Shown one piece after another: positions 12,297 to 24,480 of a stretch of DNA of 64,000 bases. The translations under genes and the position numbers were made by a program. The DNA is from Ancylostoma caninum. Lineage: Eukaryota; Nematoda; Chromadorea; Rhabditida; Ancylostomatidae. The stretch's first letter is position 1; each line of letters starts with the position of its first letter. The DNA lies in assembly GCA_037903475.1 (NCBI GenBank), contig JBAJFG010000004.1, positions 1,116,001-1,180,000 on the forward strand. Reading direction: 5' to 3'. The notes under the pieces are model-generated. The model was not told the DNA's origin and made no database searches. It saw only the letters and a list, made by a program, of their open reading frames with translations.

Positions 12297-12479
12297 TCGA
12301 CAAAATATCGATACGAATATTCGAAATCGACTATTCGAAAAAGTCCAAAAATCGAGTTATTCGAAATATCGACTATTCGAAAAAGGCCAAAAATCGAGTT
12401 ATTCGAAATGTCGACTATTCGAAAAGCCTCAAAAATCGAGTTATTCGAAATGTCGACTATTCGAAAAAACTCCCGTCGA
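12297..12479. repeat. 42-bp TCGA-rich satellite, cluster 2
   Basis: About four tandem copies of a 42-bp unit (TCGAAATATCGACTATTCG then AAAAAGGCCAAAAATCGAGT). The unit length is a multiple of three and contains no stop in several frames. The array ends 12 bases before the proposed ATG of the kinase gene at 12492 and is in frame with it. Confidence 0.8.
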
Positions 12480-12491
12480 GTCAAACGTCTA

Positions 12492-14629
12492 ATGTGCAGT
12501 CTCCGTATATCGTTTGATTCAGTAGTGTGCGGATATAAGAGAAGGCTGAAGAAAGGTAGTATTGTTGCAAGAGAATGGAGAATAGTACAAAAGCTAGGCG
12601 AAGGGGGATTTGGTTCCGTCTACAAAGTCGTGAACGTCGAAACTAGAACCTATGTAAGTTCATTTTGTTGGGAATAGTATTCCACTTGTGATAGTTACCT
12701 TTCCGAATCCAAGTAGAGATTTTATGGAGGGCCGCAAAAACTCCAAAATCGAAACAAATCCTGATTTTTCAGGCTGCTTTCAAGGTAGAAGCTCCAAGAG
12801 AACATAGTGTATTGAAATTAGAAGCGAAGGTATGGAGTTAGAAACGAACGCATGGGCCACAATGAACTGAAACGGTTTTAGGTCCTACGACGTCTCGATA
12901 CCTGTCCGTTCGTGCCTCACATTTTGGGTTCAGGGAAAAAACTGTCATACTCGTATCTAATAATGGACTTACTTGGACCGAGCTTAAACAAAATTCTAAA
13001 GTCTCGAATAATTCTAAACAATCAATTTCCTATCCTGAATGATAGAATTAGCATCCTAAGTATTTTTCAGGCTTTATGGGAGAATATGTAGTATTTCCAC
13101 CCAAGTGCGGATAGGAATCAACATTTTGTACGCACTAAAACAGCTCCATGACGTGCGTTTCTGCTTCTCTCGTGGTCACGCTGCAGAAACGAGAAATAGT
13201 ACATACTGAAGTGCTTGTTGCAGTTTGGTTTTATACATCGCGATCTGAAGCCAGCAAATGTGGCGGTTGGGCCAGTAGGGACCCCGCAGTTCCGGTTCCT
13301 CCACATTTTTGACTTTGGTCTTGCAAGAGAATACATCGTGATGCCTCGCACAGGACCACCAAAGATGCGAAGACCGCGACCAAGAGCACATTTCAGGTGA
13401 GGCTGACCTGAAAAGTATTCATCCAAAAAGCAAGTCTATTTTTTTCAGAGGAACGCTTCGCTACTGTTCTGTAAACACTCATCAAAAAGGGGAACAAGGG
13501 CGCGATGACGACTTGTGGTGTCTCCTTTACATGCTTGTTGAGCTACGCGGTCCTTTACCATGGGCCAAAGTTAGGTAAATTTCATCCTTCCTTTCAACGG
13601 CTGCTGCGGATATTTCTGTAATGGAAAGATTTGTCACAGTACTTTTGGAGGCGTTTATATAAAGCCTAGAAATTTTTGTTTGTAATTTTTTTTGTTTTAT
13701 ATACTGTGCGTGTCGATGGACCCAACGAAATTGCGGGCTTGAGCATTCACAGTATGTTACCGCGTCGCCTGAAGCCGCTGCCTTGCGCTGCTCCAATAAT
13801 TATCCGTGAGGGTATTTGTTTTTTATTTTCGTCGTGAAAACATCAAATATGTACCGCGAATAGCATCAGGCATCGTTAGGATTAGTCATGGCAGCTCAAA
13901 ATAGCGAGCGGTGCGATCGCGCTGCTGTGGACGCTCAAATCCGCAAATTCGCTTGCTCCACTGAGGCTTACTGTGCTCCACTGCGAAGTGTAACTTTTAA
14001 AGAGAAAGAGGGTTAATCTCACGGATCAAGAGAACAATCGATATGGAGAAGTTGATGGAAAACTGCCCAGTCGAGCTACTCGTTTTCGCAGAGCATCTCT
14101 CGTGGGTACACTAGCTCTTTTTGTTTAAAAGAGAATCACTCCTCTTGAGCTCAGCACATCAATTGTTCCATTAAACTGTGCAGAGTATAGCGATGCTCTT
14201 TCAAGACGTAAAGGGCCCAAAAACATGCGAGAAAGGAGACGGATAGCTGCCTTCAAAAATGGACTATTTCAGGACACTAAATTACTACATACGTCCAAAT
14301 TATGCCTTATTATACCAACTCTTACTACAAGTCATGGAAGCTGGAAAAATAAGGTTCATAATAATCTGTGTAGACATTGTTTCAGAACGAATCTGTTAGG
14401 ATGTTGCAATTGTATAGCTAGAGAATCCGACATAGATTTTGCAACGAGTTAAAGTGCGAGTTTAAACAGGGTGCAAAGTAGCGTTCTGGAAACCTTTTGA
14501 TTTTCAGATTTTCCGACCCATATGACTGGGAAATGAAGTCTGAGATCCATACTGAACCGTGAGTTCACAATAGATTTCTCTTTACGATGAATGGTTTTCA
14601 ACGTTAGCTCTGGATGGATAACAAGTTAG
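12492..14629 (+). CDS. Casein kinase 1 family protein kinase, TTBK-like (10 exons, ~321 aa)
   Basis: Exons: 12492-12653, 12773-12829, 12882-13059, 13106-13152, 13224-13396, 13449-13574, 14033-14101, 14273-14353, 14508-14558 and 14608-14629, all in phase. The product transfers phosphate to Ser/Thr and is probably cytoplasmic. Visible motifs: glycine loop GEGGFGSV, catalytic lysine in [14 protein letters not shown] catalytic loop, DFGLAREY, and [12 protein letters not shown], the segment that replaces APE in the CK1 family, followed by [16 protein letters not shown]-lobe tail residues SDPYDWE are typical of TTBK-like nematode kinases. Length equals a bare kinase domain, as in the large nematode-specific CK1 expansions, many of which are sperm-expressed in C. 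elegans. The start is uncertain: the frame is open upstream through a 42-bp satellite, so ATG 12492 is chosen for following it directly. The last exon (7 codons) is tentative. Confidence 0.82.
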
Positions 14630-16544
14630 GTCAATCTCTTTCTGTGTTGTTATTTACTTCCGCTACGCTGGAATCGACATTGAAGCCTAGTTGTCAGCTC
14701 ACCTTTGCCCTAAAGCAATTTGCAAACAACCTTTTACAAGTCGTTGTCGACAAGTTTGACCTCACGATTTCATCCAAAACCAACTTGTCAGCAACCTTTT
14801 CTCTAGACCACTTGTCAGTAAGGAAGAACCAAAACAGCTTGTCGACAATCTTTTAGCCGACCTGTTGACGAGAGAGTTTCATGTTCCCTCACCGTAATAT
14901 ACGATGTCCATTGAAGACACCAGGACAATAGTTACCCTGGTAAATTTTGGAAGAAAATGTCAGTGTTAATGAACGTACGTACGTAACGTACCGGCCGACA
15001 ACCTGTCGACGAGAAAAGGCGAAAACAAGTTGTCAACGAGCTTTGGAGAGAGCAGGTTTCGGATGCGATCAGAAATTTTTTTGCCAAATGCGTTAAGCAA
15101 GTTGGTTTCGGGGTTCTGGGTATAAACCTCACCAAGACCGCGATGAGCTTCTTGTAGGAAATATTATCGCAAAGTAGCGTAACGACTATAACACACATTC
15201 TTTACTACAGTTCTTCTCGAAAAGATAGCGGTTTCCGTGAGAGCAGAAGCGCGATGGGACCTGGACGATAAATGCGAAGAGAACACGTTCCAACTGAAGG
15301 GGTCGAATAGGTCCTGCTGCGATTCTTAAGCCGCGACGCTATGAAACCGCACGCGTAATTCGTCTATTTTCTTGGCTAGGAGTTTAAATGAATTTCATAG
15401 AATTGAGTATTGAATAAGAGAGTATTTAAATAAGATAAAGTGCCAGTTTTTACAAAACAGAAATGAGAAGAAATTTACTGAAGATTTATGGTTCGAAATA
15501 GTAAAAATTAGTGTTTCATTATAAAGAAATGGCTTTCAGAGGAGTATCTCCAACTTCAAAGAGCCAAATGGATGCACGTAGTTTATTTATGGTGAGAATT
15601 TTCGTCGTTCGGTGTTAATACTCCCAGCTGTCTACGATGTTTCCAGAGCAAATTCGATCTCTCATTCCAGGCTAAAGAGTATAATCCATTCCCTGCAGAA
15701 TTCTTCTCAATGGATCCTCTCGGATTTTAGCTTGGAAATCCTTCTATAGTCTTTTAAGAGCCGACTGATGCTCCATTTCTTACCTTCATTACTTAAAAAC
15801 AACCCAAAGCACATCAAAATAGCACCTTATTTAAAAATGTACTCGTTTCATGAAGAATAAAGTCTTAATTATTTATATATGTCATGTATGTAAATGAGTT
15901 GCAATATGTGTGTGAGTTATATAATATGAAGTTCTGAAATTTATAACTGTTATAAAAATAGCAGATACAAAGTCTTTGATGTGTTCAAAGATGGTAAGCG
16001 TTTGCCAACGTCTTGATTGATCTCGATTGAAAGTTTATAGAGTGAGAGAAACTACGCATCTGATACGGCTTATTCTAGAAAATGAATCTTCCTAGAAAGT
16101 GAATCAGACTTTGAATACTGGAAGGAATTGGGCTCCCCTTCTCTTATACCTGATCGAGCACGCTTTTCAGAGCGAAGCGCAGCCGAGCGTTTTGAAGTAT
16201 TCATACAAAATCTGGGGATTTCAAGACGAGGTCCACGACAACAGTTAAAGCTCGGTTTCATCACTAACACCAGACAAAAATGAAACCAAACCTCACGAAT
16301 AGACTCGAAAGAGGCAATGGCAATTCATCGGCTGGAAATGTGATGACCTCAATTTTTCTGATGCCTTGGGAATGCTGGTGATTAATTGAAAAAAAAACTA
16401 ACAGACACAAGCCATGATGCGTTAGTGTTCTATCCTGTTCCTTGACGTCAGGTGCATAGTAAACGACCTCGTTTTAAAACTCAGGAGATCTAGTGACGTA
16501 TTTCTTTTTCAAGCTGTTTTTTTTGCCCAGATTGTTACAATTCT

Positions 16545-16612
16545 TTATTCTCCACTTCGACTAACGTTTCGGCGATGGCGCCTTCGTCAGAGCCTGGAAG
16601 TCGAAGGCAACA
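16545..16612 (-). ncRNA. Hammerhead-ribozyme-like core of a Penelope-type element end
   Basis: Read on the minus strand, CTGACGA (16590-16584) is followed by a GGCG/CGCC stem II with a short loop, then GAAA (16570-16567), C, a GTTA tetraloop and GTC (cleavage after position 16559). This is the conserved hammerhead core CUGANGA...GAAA...GUC with the minimal 2-bp stem III known from Penelope-like elements. Stem I is weak: ACTTC can pair with GAAGT, but a six-base bulge (CAGGCT) separates it from the core. No reverse transcriptase frame flanks it, so it is probably a solo end of a decayed copy. Confidence 0.55.
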
Positions 16613-17071
16613 TTTACGACCATCTTCTCAAACGCCTCAAACGCCTCATCGCACTGCAGAACATAGTTTAGTCACAAGGCGAATGAAAAACAAAACAAAA
16701 TACACTCAGCGCGGTTAGTGCTCACCTTCGCTGCAGTAGAGATGGTAGAAAGGCAGACCGCATTGCTGGAAGACTCAGGAGATCAATGTGGAAGGTGAAG
16801 TTGGTCAGCCTTCAGAACAACAACCCTGCTGGAATTTGATTCAAATTGCTGTCTTCCCTGCAGTGGAAAAAATATCCTAATTTCGTTTGTCAAAGATGCC
16901 GGACTTCAATGGTCTTGCAAGAACAGAAACTTCATAAAATCGGTTTGATATGTGAAACCAAGGCCCGTAGTAAAGTGTCCAGTGCGATCATCGCACATCA
17001 CCTTCAAGGCAATGATCGCACTTCGCGTAGGAGAGGAGTATGGTGATCATCGCCACGGTGAATCGGATGAG

Positions 17072-17300
17072 CCGTACATGAAAAGTGATCAAATGTACGT
17101 GTTTCACGTATTCCCACATCACTTCCAGGCTGTTTTAGCGTGTGAGACAGTTATGTACCATTGCGACTAACAAGCTAGAACGAGTACGTCTTGTCAGAAG
17201 CACCAGAAGCAGCTCTGTGCTTCTGACAAGTCGTACACGTTCGAGCTTGTTCTGTGCTGTGGGGCGAAAATCAACATGTCTGAGCACGTAGGCTGTACGT
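17072..17300. repeat. Dispersed repeat A, copy 2
   Basis: Nearly identical to 85-312, same orientation. Both contain TACGTGT...CACGTA.TCCCACATCA and the CTTGTCAGAAGC stem-loop. Confidence 0.7.
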
Positions 17301-17689
17301 AGCCTTTCTGTGCAATTCGCGCACCTGATCATACGTACCTTCACACCATCACCATACTCCGAGTGAGATGCTCCGAGTACTTCACTCGGCGTCTCTTCGC
17401 TCCGCACACTATCTAGTTGCCAAACGATGGCGATCATCGCCTTCCAGGGTGATGAGATCAGCGCCCCGCACATACGTGCTCGCAGCTCCGCCACAGATTG
17501 TGATGATCTCCCATTCCTCAGTGTTGGAAGATCTTCGCGCGTGCGATCATCGCCCCAAATGTGGCGACGAATTGTGCAGGCAGCTGATCTCACCGCCATG
17601 ACACTTTACTACGGGCCCAATTCATGTGAGAGACTCGCCAACGCGAAGATATTTTCAACCTGTCTTCGTGTAATGCTCGGAGGCTGATG

Positions 17690-18190
17690 ATACTCAGACA
17701 AAAATGTCAGGACATGCGGAGGACGATAGCCCTCATTTCTTAAAGAGGTTCTTTGCTCATGCGGTAACCGCCTGCTTCGGGATATGCGGAGGAGGTAGTC
17801 GAAGGGTGCGATCAGGGCAATTTATACTGGATGCGTGCGACTGACGCGCGTGCGTCTATATGATGAAGAATAGGGCCCAGTCGCATAGCAGTCGCATCGC
17901 AGTCGCAGCTCAGACGCACGCGTTTACGACCTCGCGGCGGCCGCGCGTTTTTTTCATTGAGGATCTACATGCCGTGTTGACCGGTCTTCATGGAAAATCC
18001 CATGTAAATGGATGCGTGCGACTGATGCGCGACTGACGCACGCAGTTGGTTTAAATTACCCTATCTAAGCCCGAAAATCCATCGGGACTTGCGGAGGATA
18101 TAGTCGGGGGGTGCGACATACCCCCGAACTTTGATAAAAGACTCGGATGGGTGCGGAGGAACATGGCAGGTAATCCGAGAACGCCCCGAG
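17690..18190. repeat. Dispersed GGACWTGCGGAGGA repeat cluster
   Basis: Motif GGGACTTGCGGAGGA or GGACATGCGGAGGA occurs repeatedly here and again at 19780-19835. Intervening GC-rich sequence holds inverted GACGCGCGTGCGTC blocks shared with 7440-7790. No gene is supported. Confidence 0.5.
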
Positions 18191-19779
18191 GTCAGACATC
18201 ACAGAGCAGTGAGTTCTGCGTATTTTCCCACTACTTGTTGCCTTGCACTCCATCTTTCTCCTTTAATAATGTATAATACGCTTTTTATAATCATAATCAC
18301 TCTGGAAGTCTCTCGTATAATAATGTTTCTTGAGTTTCGTATTGCCATATTCACTGCAAAAACGGCATTCACTGTTTAATTCTATAAAGTGTCTCATTTA
18401 CAATTTGAGCGGACTGCCTACTCATAAAAGCATCTATTTTAGTTCCTGCGAATATAGCGCTTTTAACACTGTATGTGCCCTAACAGCAACTGAGTCTTAC
18501 TTCAGAAATCCTTTTTGAGATTTTTATGGTGATCCTTTTTGAGATTTTTATGGTGAGAAAATCAGTGTGAGCTGGCGTGAACTATGGTATACATGACAGA
18601 CCTCAAAAAGGGTGACTCTCTTTTTTAAGAGGCTATGGCTGAATCAGCACTTCCTTATGTTGCTTGGAGAAATTACGCGTCAACACCAGAACTGACTCAA
18701 ACCTCAGATGTCGCTTATACGGGCTCCCGGCTTCGCTGTTTCTAGACCAGGCCACGGGTTATGCCTGATCAGATTACGGATGTGAACTGAAGCCTGACCA
18801 GGGAAGAGTATTGCTCGAGGAAATCGAGAGCTGAAGCTTTCTAATACTTTTCTATAATGTCGAAAATTGCTATACTAACGTACAAATCGAAATCTGCCGC
18901 ATATGCGCACCATAGAGGGAATACCCGTAGTGATACTGTTGTTTAGTCTTCAAGACCAGACCTATGGCAAAAGGTGGCTAAGCCCACGAATATAGCGTGG
19001 AGTTGCTAGTCTCTGCGATTTTTCAACGTAGATTTCCATGGGTTTCATGAGAAATTACATCGTATGGGATCATATTATTTGAAAGTGGGTGGACGTCTCA
19101 TGCACATAATGCATATTTCCTCACTGACCCACCCCTGGACGAGAGCTGAAAATTAATTTGAATAAAAAAATCAACAAAGTCTATGAATCTATGAGCGGAT
19201 ATTTTGCCGAAAAATTTTCGTCATAATTGTGATCAGGTGCATTAGAAAACCTCAGTGCGCATGTAATCACTATCCTCCGATCAAAGACGTAAAAAAATGT
19301 AAAACAAAGAACGTAAAATGAATGGTTTAACCTATAATTTTATACGAAACTGCAGGTATATTTGTGTTCAGTGTATCAACCAAAATAAACATGTCGTATC
19401 GAACAACAATAGGCATGTCATCAGCGATTTCAGAACAAAATTGGGCAAAAATCAATGAAATCGGTGTGAAGGGTAGAGCAGCACATAGTTCTTGGCAGAA
19501 AGGGTGCCAAAATCTCCACAGGCTCCTAGGAATTATGCTTTCAACGTTTGGTAGTGATTGGTATAGATAGAGCTTGTAATATTTCCTTCCCATGGGAATT
19601 CGCTGTGATAAAAATATTAGTGGATGCTTCGAGTAGTCCCTCGGCTGTGGGCACGGATGGAGCAAAGGTAAAGCAGCGGACTGTGAAGCAATTGAAGAGC
19701 AATGGTAAATGATCGGTAGGTCAGTTCGAAATCCTCGAGCGGTAGCGGGGTGATAAGTTTTGTTCAAAAACTTCCATTC

Positions 19780-20060
19780 GGGACATGCGGAGGAGGGTAC
19801 CGGGACTTGCGGAGGACTAAATCGGGACTTGCGGTCTGTAACAGACCGGGTCTCCTGACCAAGCCCTCCGGGTGCCCTGCAGTAGTCTTACGCATGTGTG
19901 CGATACTTTGTCTGAGTAGGTGCATCTGCCGCTCAGCCAAATTTTCGGAAGGACCCCAGCAGAAAACCGGAAGAACCGACAGGTGACCTGCGGTCCTTCC
20001 AAATAGCTGTTGCGCTTCTTCCGAATAGCTGCTGCGGTCCTCGCAAATGGTTGCGGGGAT
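19780..20060. repeat. Second GGACWTGCGGAGGA cluster with short tandem units
   Basis: Three GGGAC(A/T)TGCGG copies at 19780-19835. From about 19980, imperfect units of TGCGGTCCTTCCGAATAGCT type repeat with ~27-30 bp spacing. Non-coding. Confidence 0.5.
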
Positions 20061-20834
20061 GCGCGCACTATTTCCGAAAAATGAGCTACGGAACCGGTTT
20101 ACTCTGTACCACATAAGGTGGTAGACACAAGCTATAGTGCATCGGAGTCCGATGAGGTCAGATTATAAAAGATACGCACTGATCTTCGTTATCCGACGAT
20201 CGATACGTATCATTCGTTTTCCGACCGGATCGGACTCGACCTCCATGTGGGTCAGCTGCGGTCTTTCCGAATATTTTTATCTCTGCGCCTCTTGCTCCTT
20301 AACCACATGATCGAGATCTCTCTCTGCTGTGGTCTTTCCGGCACTGCCTGAACGTAAAAATGCCGCTATACACAACGTAAAGTATAGCACCCTGCGTCGC
20401 TGTCGATTAGGCGACTTCGGTTTTGGTATAGGTGCAGTGCGAAGGGGGAGGGGGGATGCCCAGCCCAAAATCAATAGTCATCCAAATCGATGTCGTTGGC
20501 ACGCTGCTAGTCTCTGAATAGAGCAAAGCGATAGCATGAACATGCAATTCAAGTTCAAACAAACAATAAACATATTTATGAAAAGCAACATTCAACAAAC
20601 AGGTCACACTACTTGCTTCACATTTCTATTGCATTCTCAAACCCACTAGTATTACATTATTTCAATGATGCCCCTAAATTTCTGTTTGTGCATAGCTCTT
20701 TACGAATGCGAAATTGGTAGCGTGGTTTATAAGATAAGTTAGACGTTTGTAAATAGAACAATCGTTAAATGCTATTAATAATCCCTGTAAACATGCATCC
20801 TTCACATCGCGGATTTCCGCTGATGCGAAACTTT

Positions 20835-21253
20835 TCACAAAGCTGCTCGTCTTGCTTCGTCAACAAGCATTTGCCCGAGAGGATAGTAGATCTGCTGCTC
20901 CGTAAGTGGTGGTGAAAGTGGCGGCGGAACTATCCTCTGAGCACCAGATCCTGCTTCAACGACTAAACGAATTCGATAAGGGTGATGCTTCATCAGGTCA
21001 ATTTGTCAAAATTGTCGTAAAAAAATCTTACAGTACACTCGTCCAGGCTCGTTCTCCTGTCTGATTCTGTCTAACTCATCCATCATTTGGCTCCTTAAAT
21101 TCACACTCTCGAATCAATCTGGAAGAAAAGGGAAAAGAACTCACATGTAATGAGTTCTTAATCCATATAGAACTATGCACAGAAGTGCAGCAAACATCAA
21201 GATGAACGTAAAGTAGAACAGGAGCACCCTCTGCACTGACTCGTTCGTGAGTT
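20835..21253 (-). CDS. Small single-pass membrane protein, 5' exon not found
   Basis: Three exons fit in phase on the minus strand: 21253-21145, 21093-21032 and 20962-20835 (stop TGA 20837-20835). Introns are 51 and 69 bp with GTGAGT/TTTAAG and GTAAGA/TTTAG ends. The visible part encodes ELTNESVQRV, one hydrophobic segment (LLFYFTFILMFAALLCIVLY), a charged stretch (MDELDRIRQENEPGRVY), a Pro-rich segment (IVPPPLSPPL) and the C-terminus VDEARRAAL. Exon 1 of the visible set needs one base from an upstream exon that should carry the ATG; I could not identify it within 21.3-22.1 kb. The family is unknown to me. It is likely an integral membrane protein with a short N-terminal domain. Confidence 0.6.
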
Positions 21254-22169
21254 CTGCAATCGTAGGAAATCAGTGGAAGTACCACAGCCCTTATTCTTAT
21301 CCTTTATACTTCGCTATTAGGATAATGACTATTCGATGGGTTTGTTGGTATTATTTGGATACTCATTTACGCACAGAGGATTTATGCTAGATGTTCAGAC
21401 AACCGCACATATCAGGAAGGATAGGCGCGCACGCATTTCTGACGCAGCTCAAACATCCTCTGATAACTGTGAAAGTGAAGCACAGTCTTCACAGCGAAAT
21501 ACAACGACTACTAAGCCTAACGGCATCTCCTCCTAGTTGCTGCCACCCTATCCTCAATTGCTGCCATCTTTCCCCGACATCCGCTCAAGGCAGGAAAGCT
21601 TGAGCAGCAGTTGAAGGAGCGATGACCGCTGCTAGGAGGAGATGTCACTAGTGAAAGTGAAGCTGTACCTAAGAAAGCACTATCGTCATAAACGCCGTTG
21701 TCCCGAGTACTTGCTTCGACGTTCTTCGCTGCAGTTGAAAATGCGCTGAACGCAAAACTTCTTCTCTGCTAAGACAGCTCGCAAATTCGACTACCTTTTG
21801 GCATCGGCCATGCTGATGAGGCAGCCACAACCGACTGCTCGTGAGTGTCCCCCAAATAGAACTAAACGGGATGGAGAAAACTTGTTTGTTGTTCAAGCAA
21901 TAAGCAAATGAAGATCTCTTTCATATGCTTCGTGCACATCTTTGCGAACTCCCTTCAGGATCAGCAAATTCGAGTCGAAGACGATGACGCACATTTCCGT
22001 GCAGACGTCATAGTGTCGTCATCTGTGAATTTTGCTTGTTTTTCCCGAGTAACAGCGCACTGCTCAGCTCTCGGAGAAACCGTCGCATAGCAACAAAAAT
22101 ATTTTATAGAGGTGCTGACCTTGAAATGTGATCTAGTGTTTCATTTTACATCTATACGTATTAAGATTA

Positions 22170-22399
22170 TTCATGGAAATATCAGCTAAGTGGAAGGGTG
22201 GGCGTAGAGTCTTGAACCGCCGCATTTTTCTTTCAGAAACGAATAAAAAATTAGAGGATCACCTAGGAAAGACTTGGTCAAAGTTTCTGGGGTTTTCAAG
22301 CACGCTGAAAACGATAGTGAACGCCATTACTCGAGAAAGTTTGATCCTCGCCCGAATCGACCAATTTTTAGGGTGGGCGTAGTTTTGACGAGCACTGTA
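22170..22399 (-). mobile_element. Tc1/mariner-like terminal fragment
   Basis: Read on the minus strand the element would begin TA-CAGTGCTCGTCAAAAC at 22399, the usual Tc1 opening (TA target plus CAGTGCT). The following GGGTGGGCGTAG-type sequence appears again at 22198-22207, suggesting inner terminal repeats. No transposase frame is present. A non-autonomous or decayed copy is likely. Confidence 0.4.
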
Positions 22400-22763
22400 T
22401 GGACCGTGCTGGATCGAATATGCACAATAAGCGATTACACACTTTCAAAGGCTTCTTGGCATATACTGCCTACTTTAGTCTGTTCCATTATGGAAGATCG
22501 TTGGAAAAACGCAGAGGAATGGTGGAAAATGTGCAGAGATTGACGGGGGTAGAGGAAATACAGCCAACATGCAGGAATACTCATCTATGGTCGCACTATC
22601 TGTGGTTGATAAAAAGGCGAGAATCCAGGCAGAAGGAGATGGAAAATGAAAAAAAATTGGAAAATATCTATGATTGAAGTGTAGATTGATGGGAAAGTAG
22701 TGGTTCTACCGTTACTTATCAGAACTTATATGTAGAACTTATATGTCAAGATGACTCACATCA

Positions 22764-22826
22764 GCATACTGAGAGCCGCGCCGCGATCTCGACTCTTGTC
22801 CACGCACTTTTGGAGTTTCCTATAAG
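22764..22826. repeat. Half copy of the GC-rich hairpin repeat
   Basis: Matches the right half of 6826-6988 (GAGAGCCGCG..CGATCTCGACTCTTGTC and TTTTGGAGTTTCCTATA). Left arm absent. Confidence 0.6.
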
Positions 22827-24189
22827 TTATTGTAAAGATTTCGCTCCATTGTTTCTCTTCCAGAAACCAATGCTCAACCTAGCTCTCTTACGAATAGAGA
22901 AAGATTAAAAGTACGTTTGAGTCGAGACACTGTTCTGCAGGAATTTTATGCTTCGGAGTAGTTGGCCTCAAACCTCAAATACATCCTTGTAAAATGCGGG
23001 GTTGTTCTAAAAATTTTCCCTACAAGATCGAGCAAATCTTCAAGGAGAGCCTTGATGCTTAGATTACTCTTGAAGCGCATGGATGTCCTTCCCAGCGGTG
23101 CCTGTGGTTTCCCAGAAAAACGGAATCCAAGAAATATACGAGAGAAAAACCACGTCTACTACATGCTCCCAATATAGCCAGTGATAGCTGATTTTCACCT
23201 AATTTTCCTTCGAAGAACTTTTCTTCTGAAAAGGGGGCAGCGGTCAGTGTGTGAATATGTTCTGAAAAATAGATTAAAAATGCTACAAAATGACTATACG
23301 AACCACTGAATATAGGCCAACTGTGACTCTCGTAATGTGTGGCTTGGTTCTGTCTTCTGAGCAACTCTTGGAAGAGCCTCTTCTCTGCTCTTAGCAGGTA
23401 TGCGACTTAAAGTCTTCGCCAGAAGCTGTACTTCCCACTGTTTTGTTCGGAGATTGCGTTCTATATCAGTGCTTCTGGCCGCACCGAAAACCTGTACTGC
23501 AAGTTTGCGTCAAATTTGTTTTGGCTGATTTCTTTGGCTCAAGTTTCCACAGCGTGATTGCAATTGAATAATAATTTACACCTAGCGCTATTAAATACGA
23601 TTTAGTTGCAAAAAAACATTCGAACACCACAGAGAAATAAGCCAACAAACGTTGTACAATAACTTATGCCCCACTCTTTACACATACTTGTGTTTTGTCT
23701 GCTTTTCTCCTGCACTCTTCGATTGCAACACACCTTCCCACATTCTCTTTCTCTCTGGCGTCACTTCAACTGTCGTCCCCGGTAGAACGCCCTCAATTAC
23801 GTTGTAAAACCAAACCAGTTGCGCGTCATAAAACAAAATTTACTTTGAAAAAAAAATAGTGCGACAGCTCAGTGTATATATCCAGTTTTAGTATCAATGA
23901 TCCTTCATCGTCTTCCATGCAGGGAATACTAAAAGCCCTCTTAAAAACAGTGTCCCACCCCGTCTTCCACAATCTCAAACGGGCTCAACTGGTGGCAATG
24001 AAAACCGCCTTTTTTGTAGGATTTGACAGAATTGAATATATTGCATTTTTCTTCACTGAAGCTCTGACCAAGGACTACGGTAAAATCTATGAGAGAAAAA
24101 TTTCCGTTGGCTCTGTCCGTGGTGATGTCGCTATACTAGTGAGCAAAATAGCGGTTCAGCCAGATTCTGACTTCATAGTCGCTTTGAAT

Positions 24190-24275
24190 TTCGAGTCATT
24201 CACAATTTCGACTATTCAGAAGGGGTAAAACATCGAGCTATTCGAGGTAGCGATTATTCGAAAAAAAATCTGATC
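24190..24275. repeat. Remnant of the 42-bp TCGA-rich satellite
   Basis: Two diverged units (TTTCGACTATTCAGAAGGGG, ATCGAGCTATTCGAGGTAGC) resemble the array at 12297-12479. Confidence 0.55.
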
Positions 24276-24309
24276 GAATCGAATGCCTAGGAACTGAATC
24301 CTTTGGAGG

Positions 24310-24480
24310 GTCAACTCTCTGGCGAACTTCCGGAAGTACCGCTCCCCCTTGTGTTCAGCGCTGCTTCGCTGATGACGCGGATGCAAGACGCGTGCGGATG
24401 AACGGGGTCGGCTCCGGCGGGACATGTAGCGCCGCCGCCCGGCTCCGCGGGGACACTGCCAGACGCACATTCGGCCCGCG
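24310..24480 (+). promoter_or_regulatory. GC- and CpG-rich block upstream of the Mi-2 gene
   Basis: A ~170-bp island (GACGCGGATGCAAGACGCGT, GCGCCGCCGCCCGGCTCCGC) in otherwise AT-rich DNA, ending ~220 bp before the ATG at 24699. Position suggests a promoter or 5' leader region. It could equally be a remnant of a GC-rich MITE; no paired arm was seen. Confidence 0.3.

Larger units (their letters stand above)
14630..20834. other. Gene-poor interval with repeats and retroelement ends
   Basis: No gene is supported. It contains AT-rich DNA (15400-16000), a hammerhead-like retroelement end (16545-16612), dispersed repeat A copy 2 (17072-17300) and GC-rich repeats built on GGGACTTGCGGAGGA (17690-18190 and 19780-20060). 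Frames up to 154 codons around 17.1-17.6 kb lie inside repeat A and repeats of GCGATGATCGCAC type and are judged spurious. Confidence 0.55.

Noticed and set aside
12245..12484. Minus-strand 79-codon frame with repeated SNNSIF units
   Set aside because: Produced by the stop-free 42-bp satellite, which is open in several frames on both strands.
17135..17599. 154-codon minus-strand open frame
   Set aside because: It lies partly within dispersed repeat A, whose first copy gives a similar short frame at 145-357. No domain; repeat-derived.
23872..24228. 118-codon plus-strand open frame
   Set aside because: No splice or start support, and its 3' end is part of the TCGA satellite.
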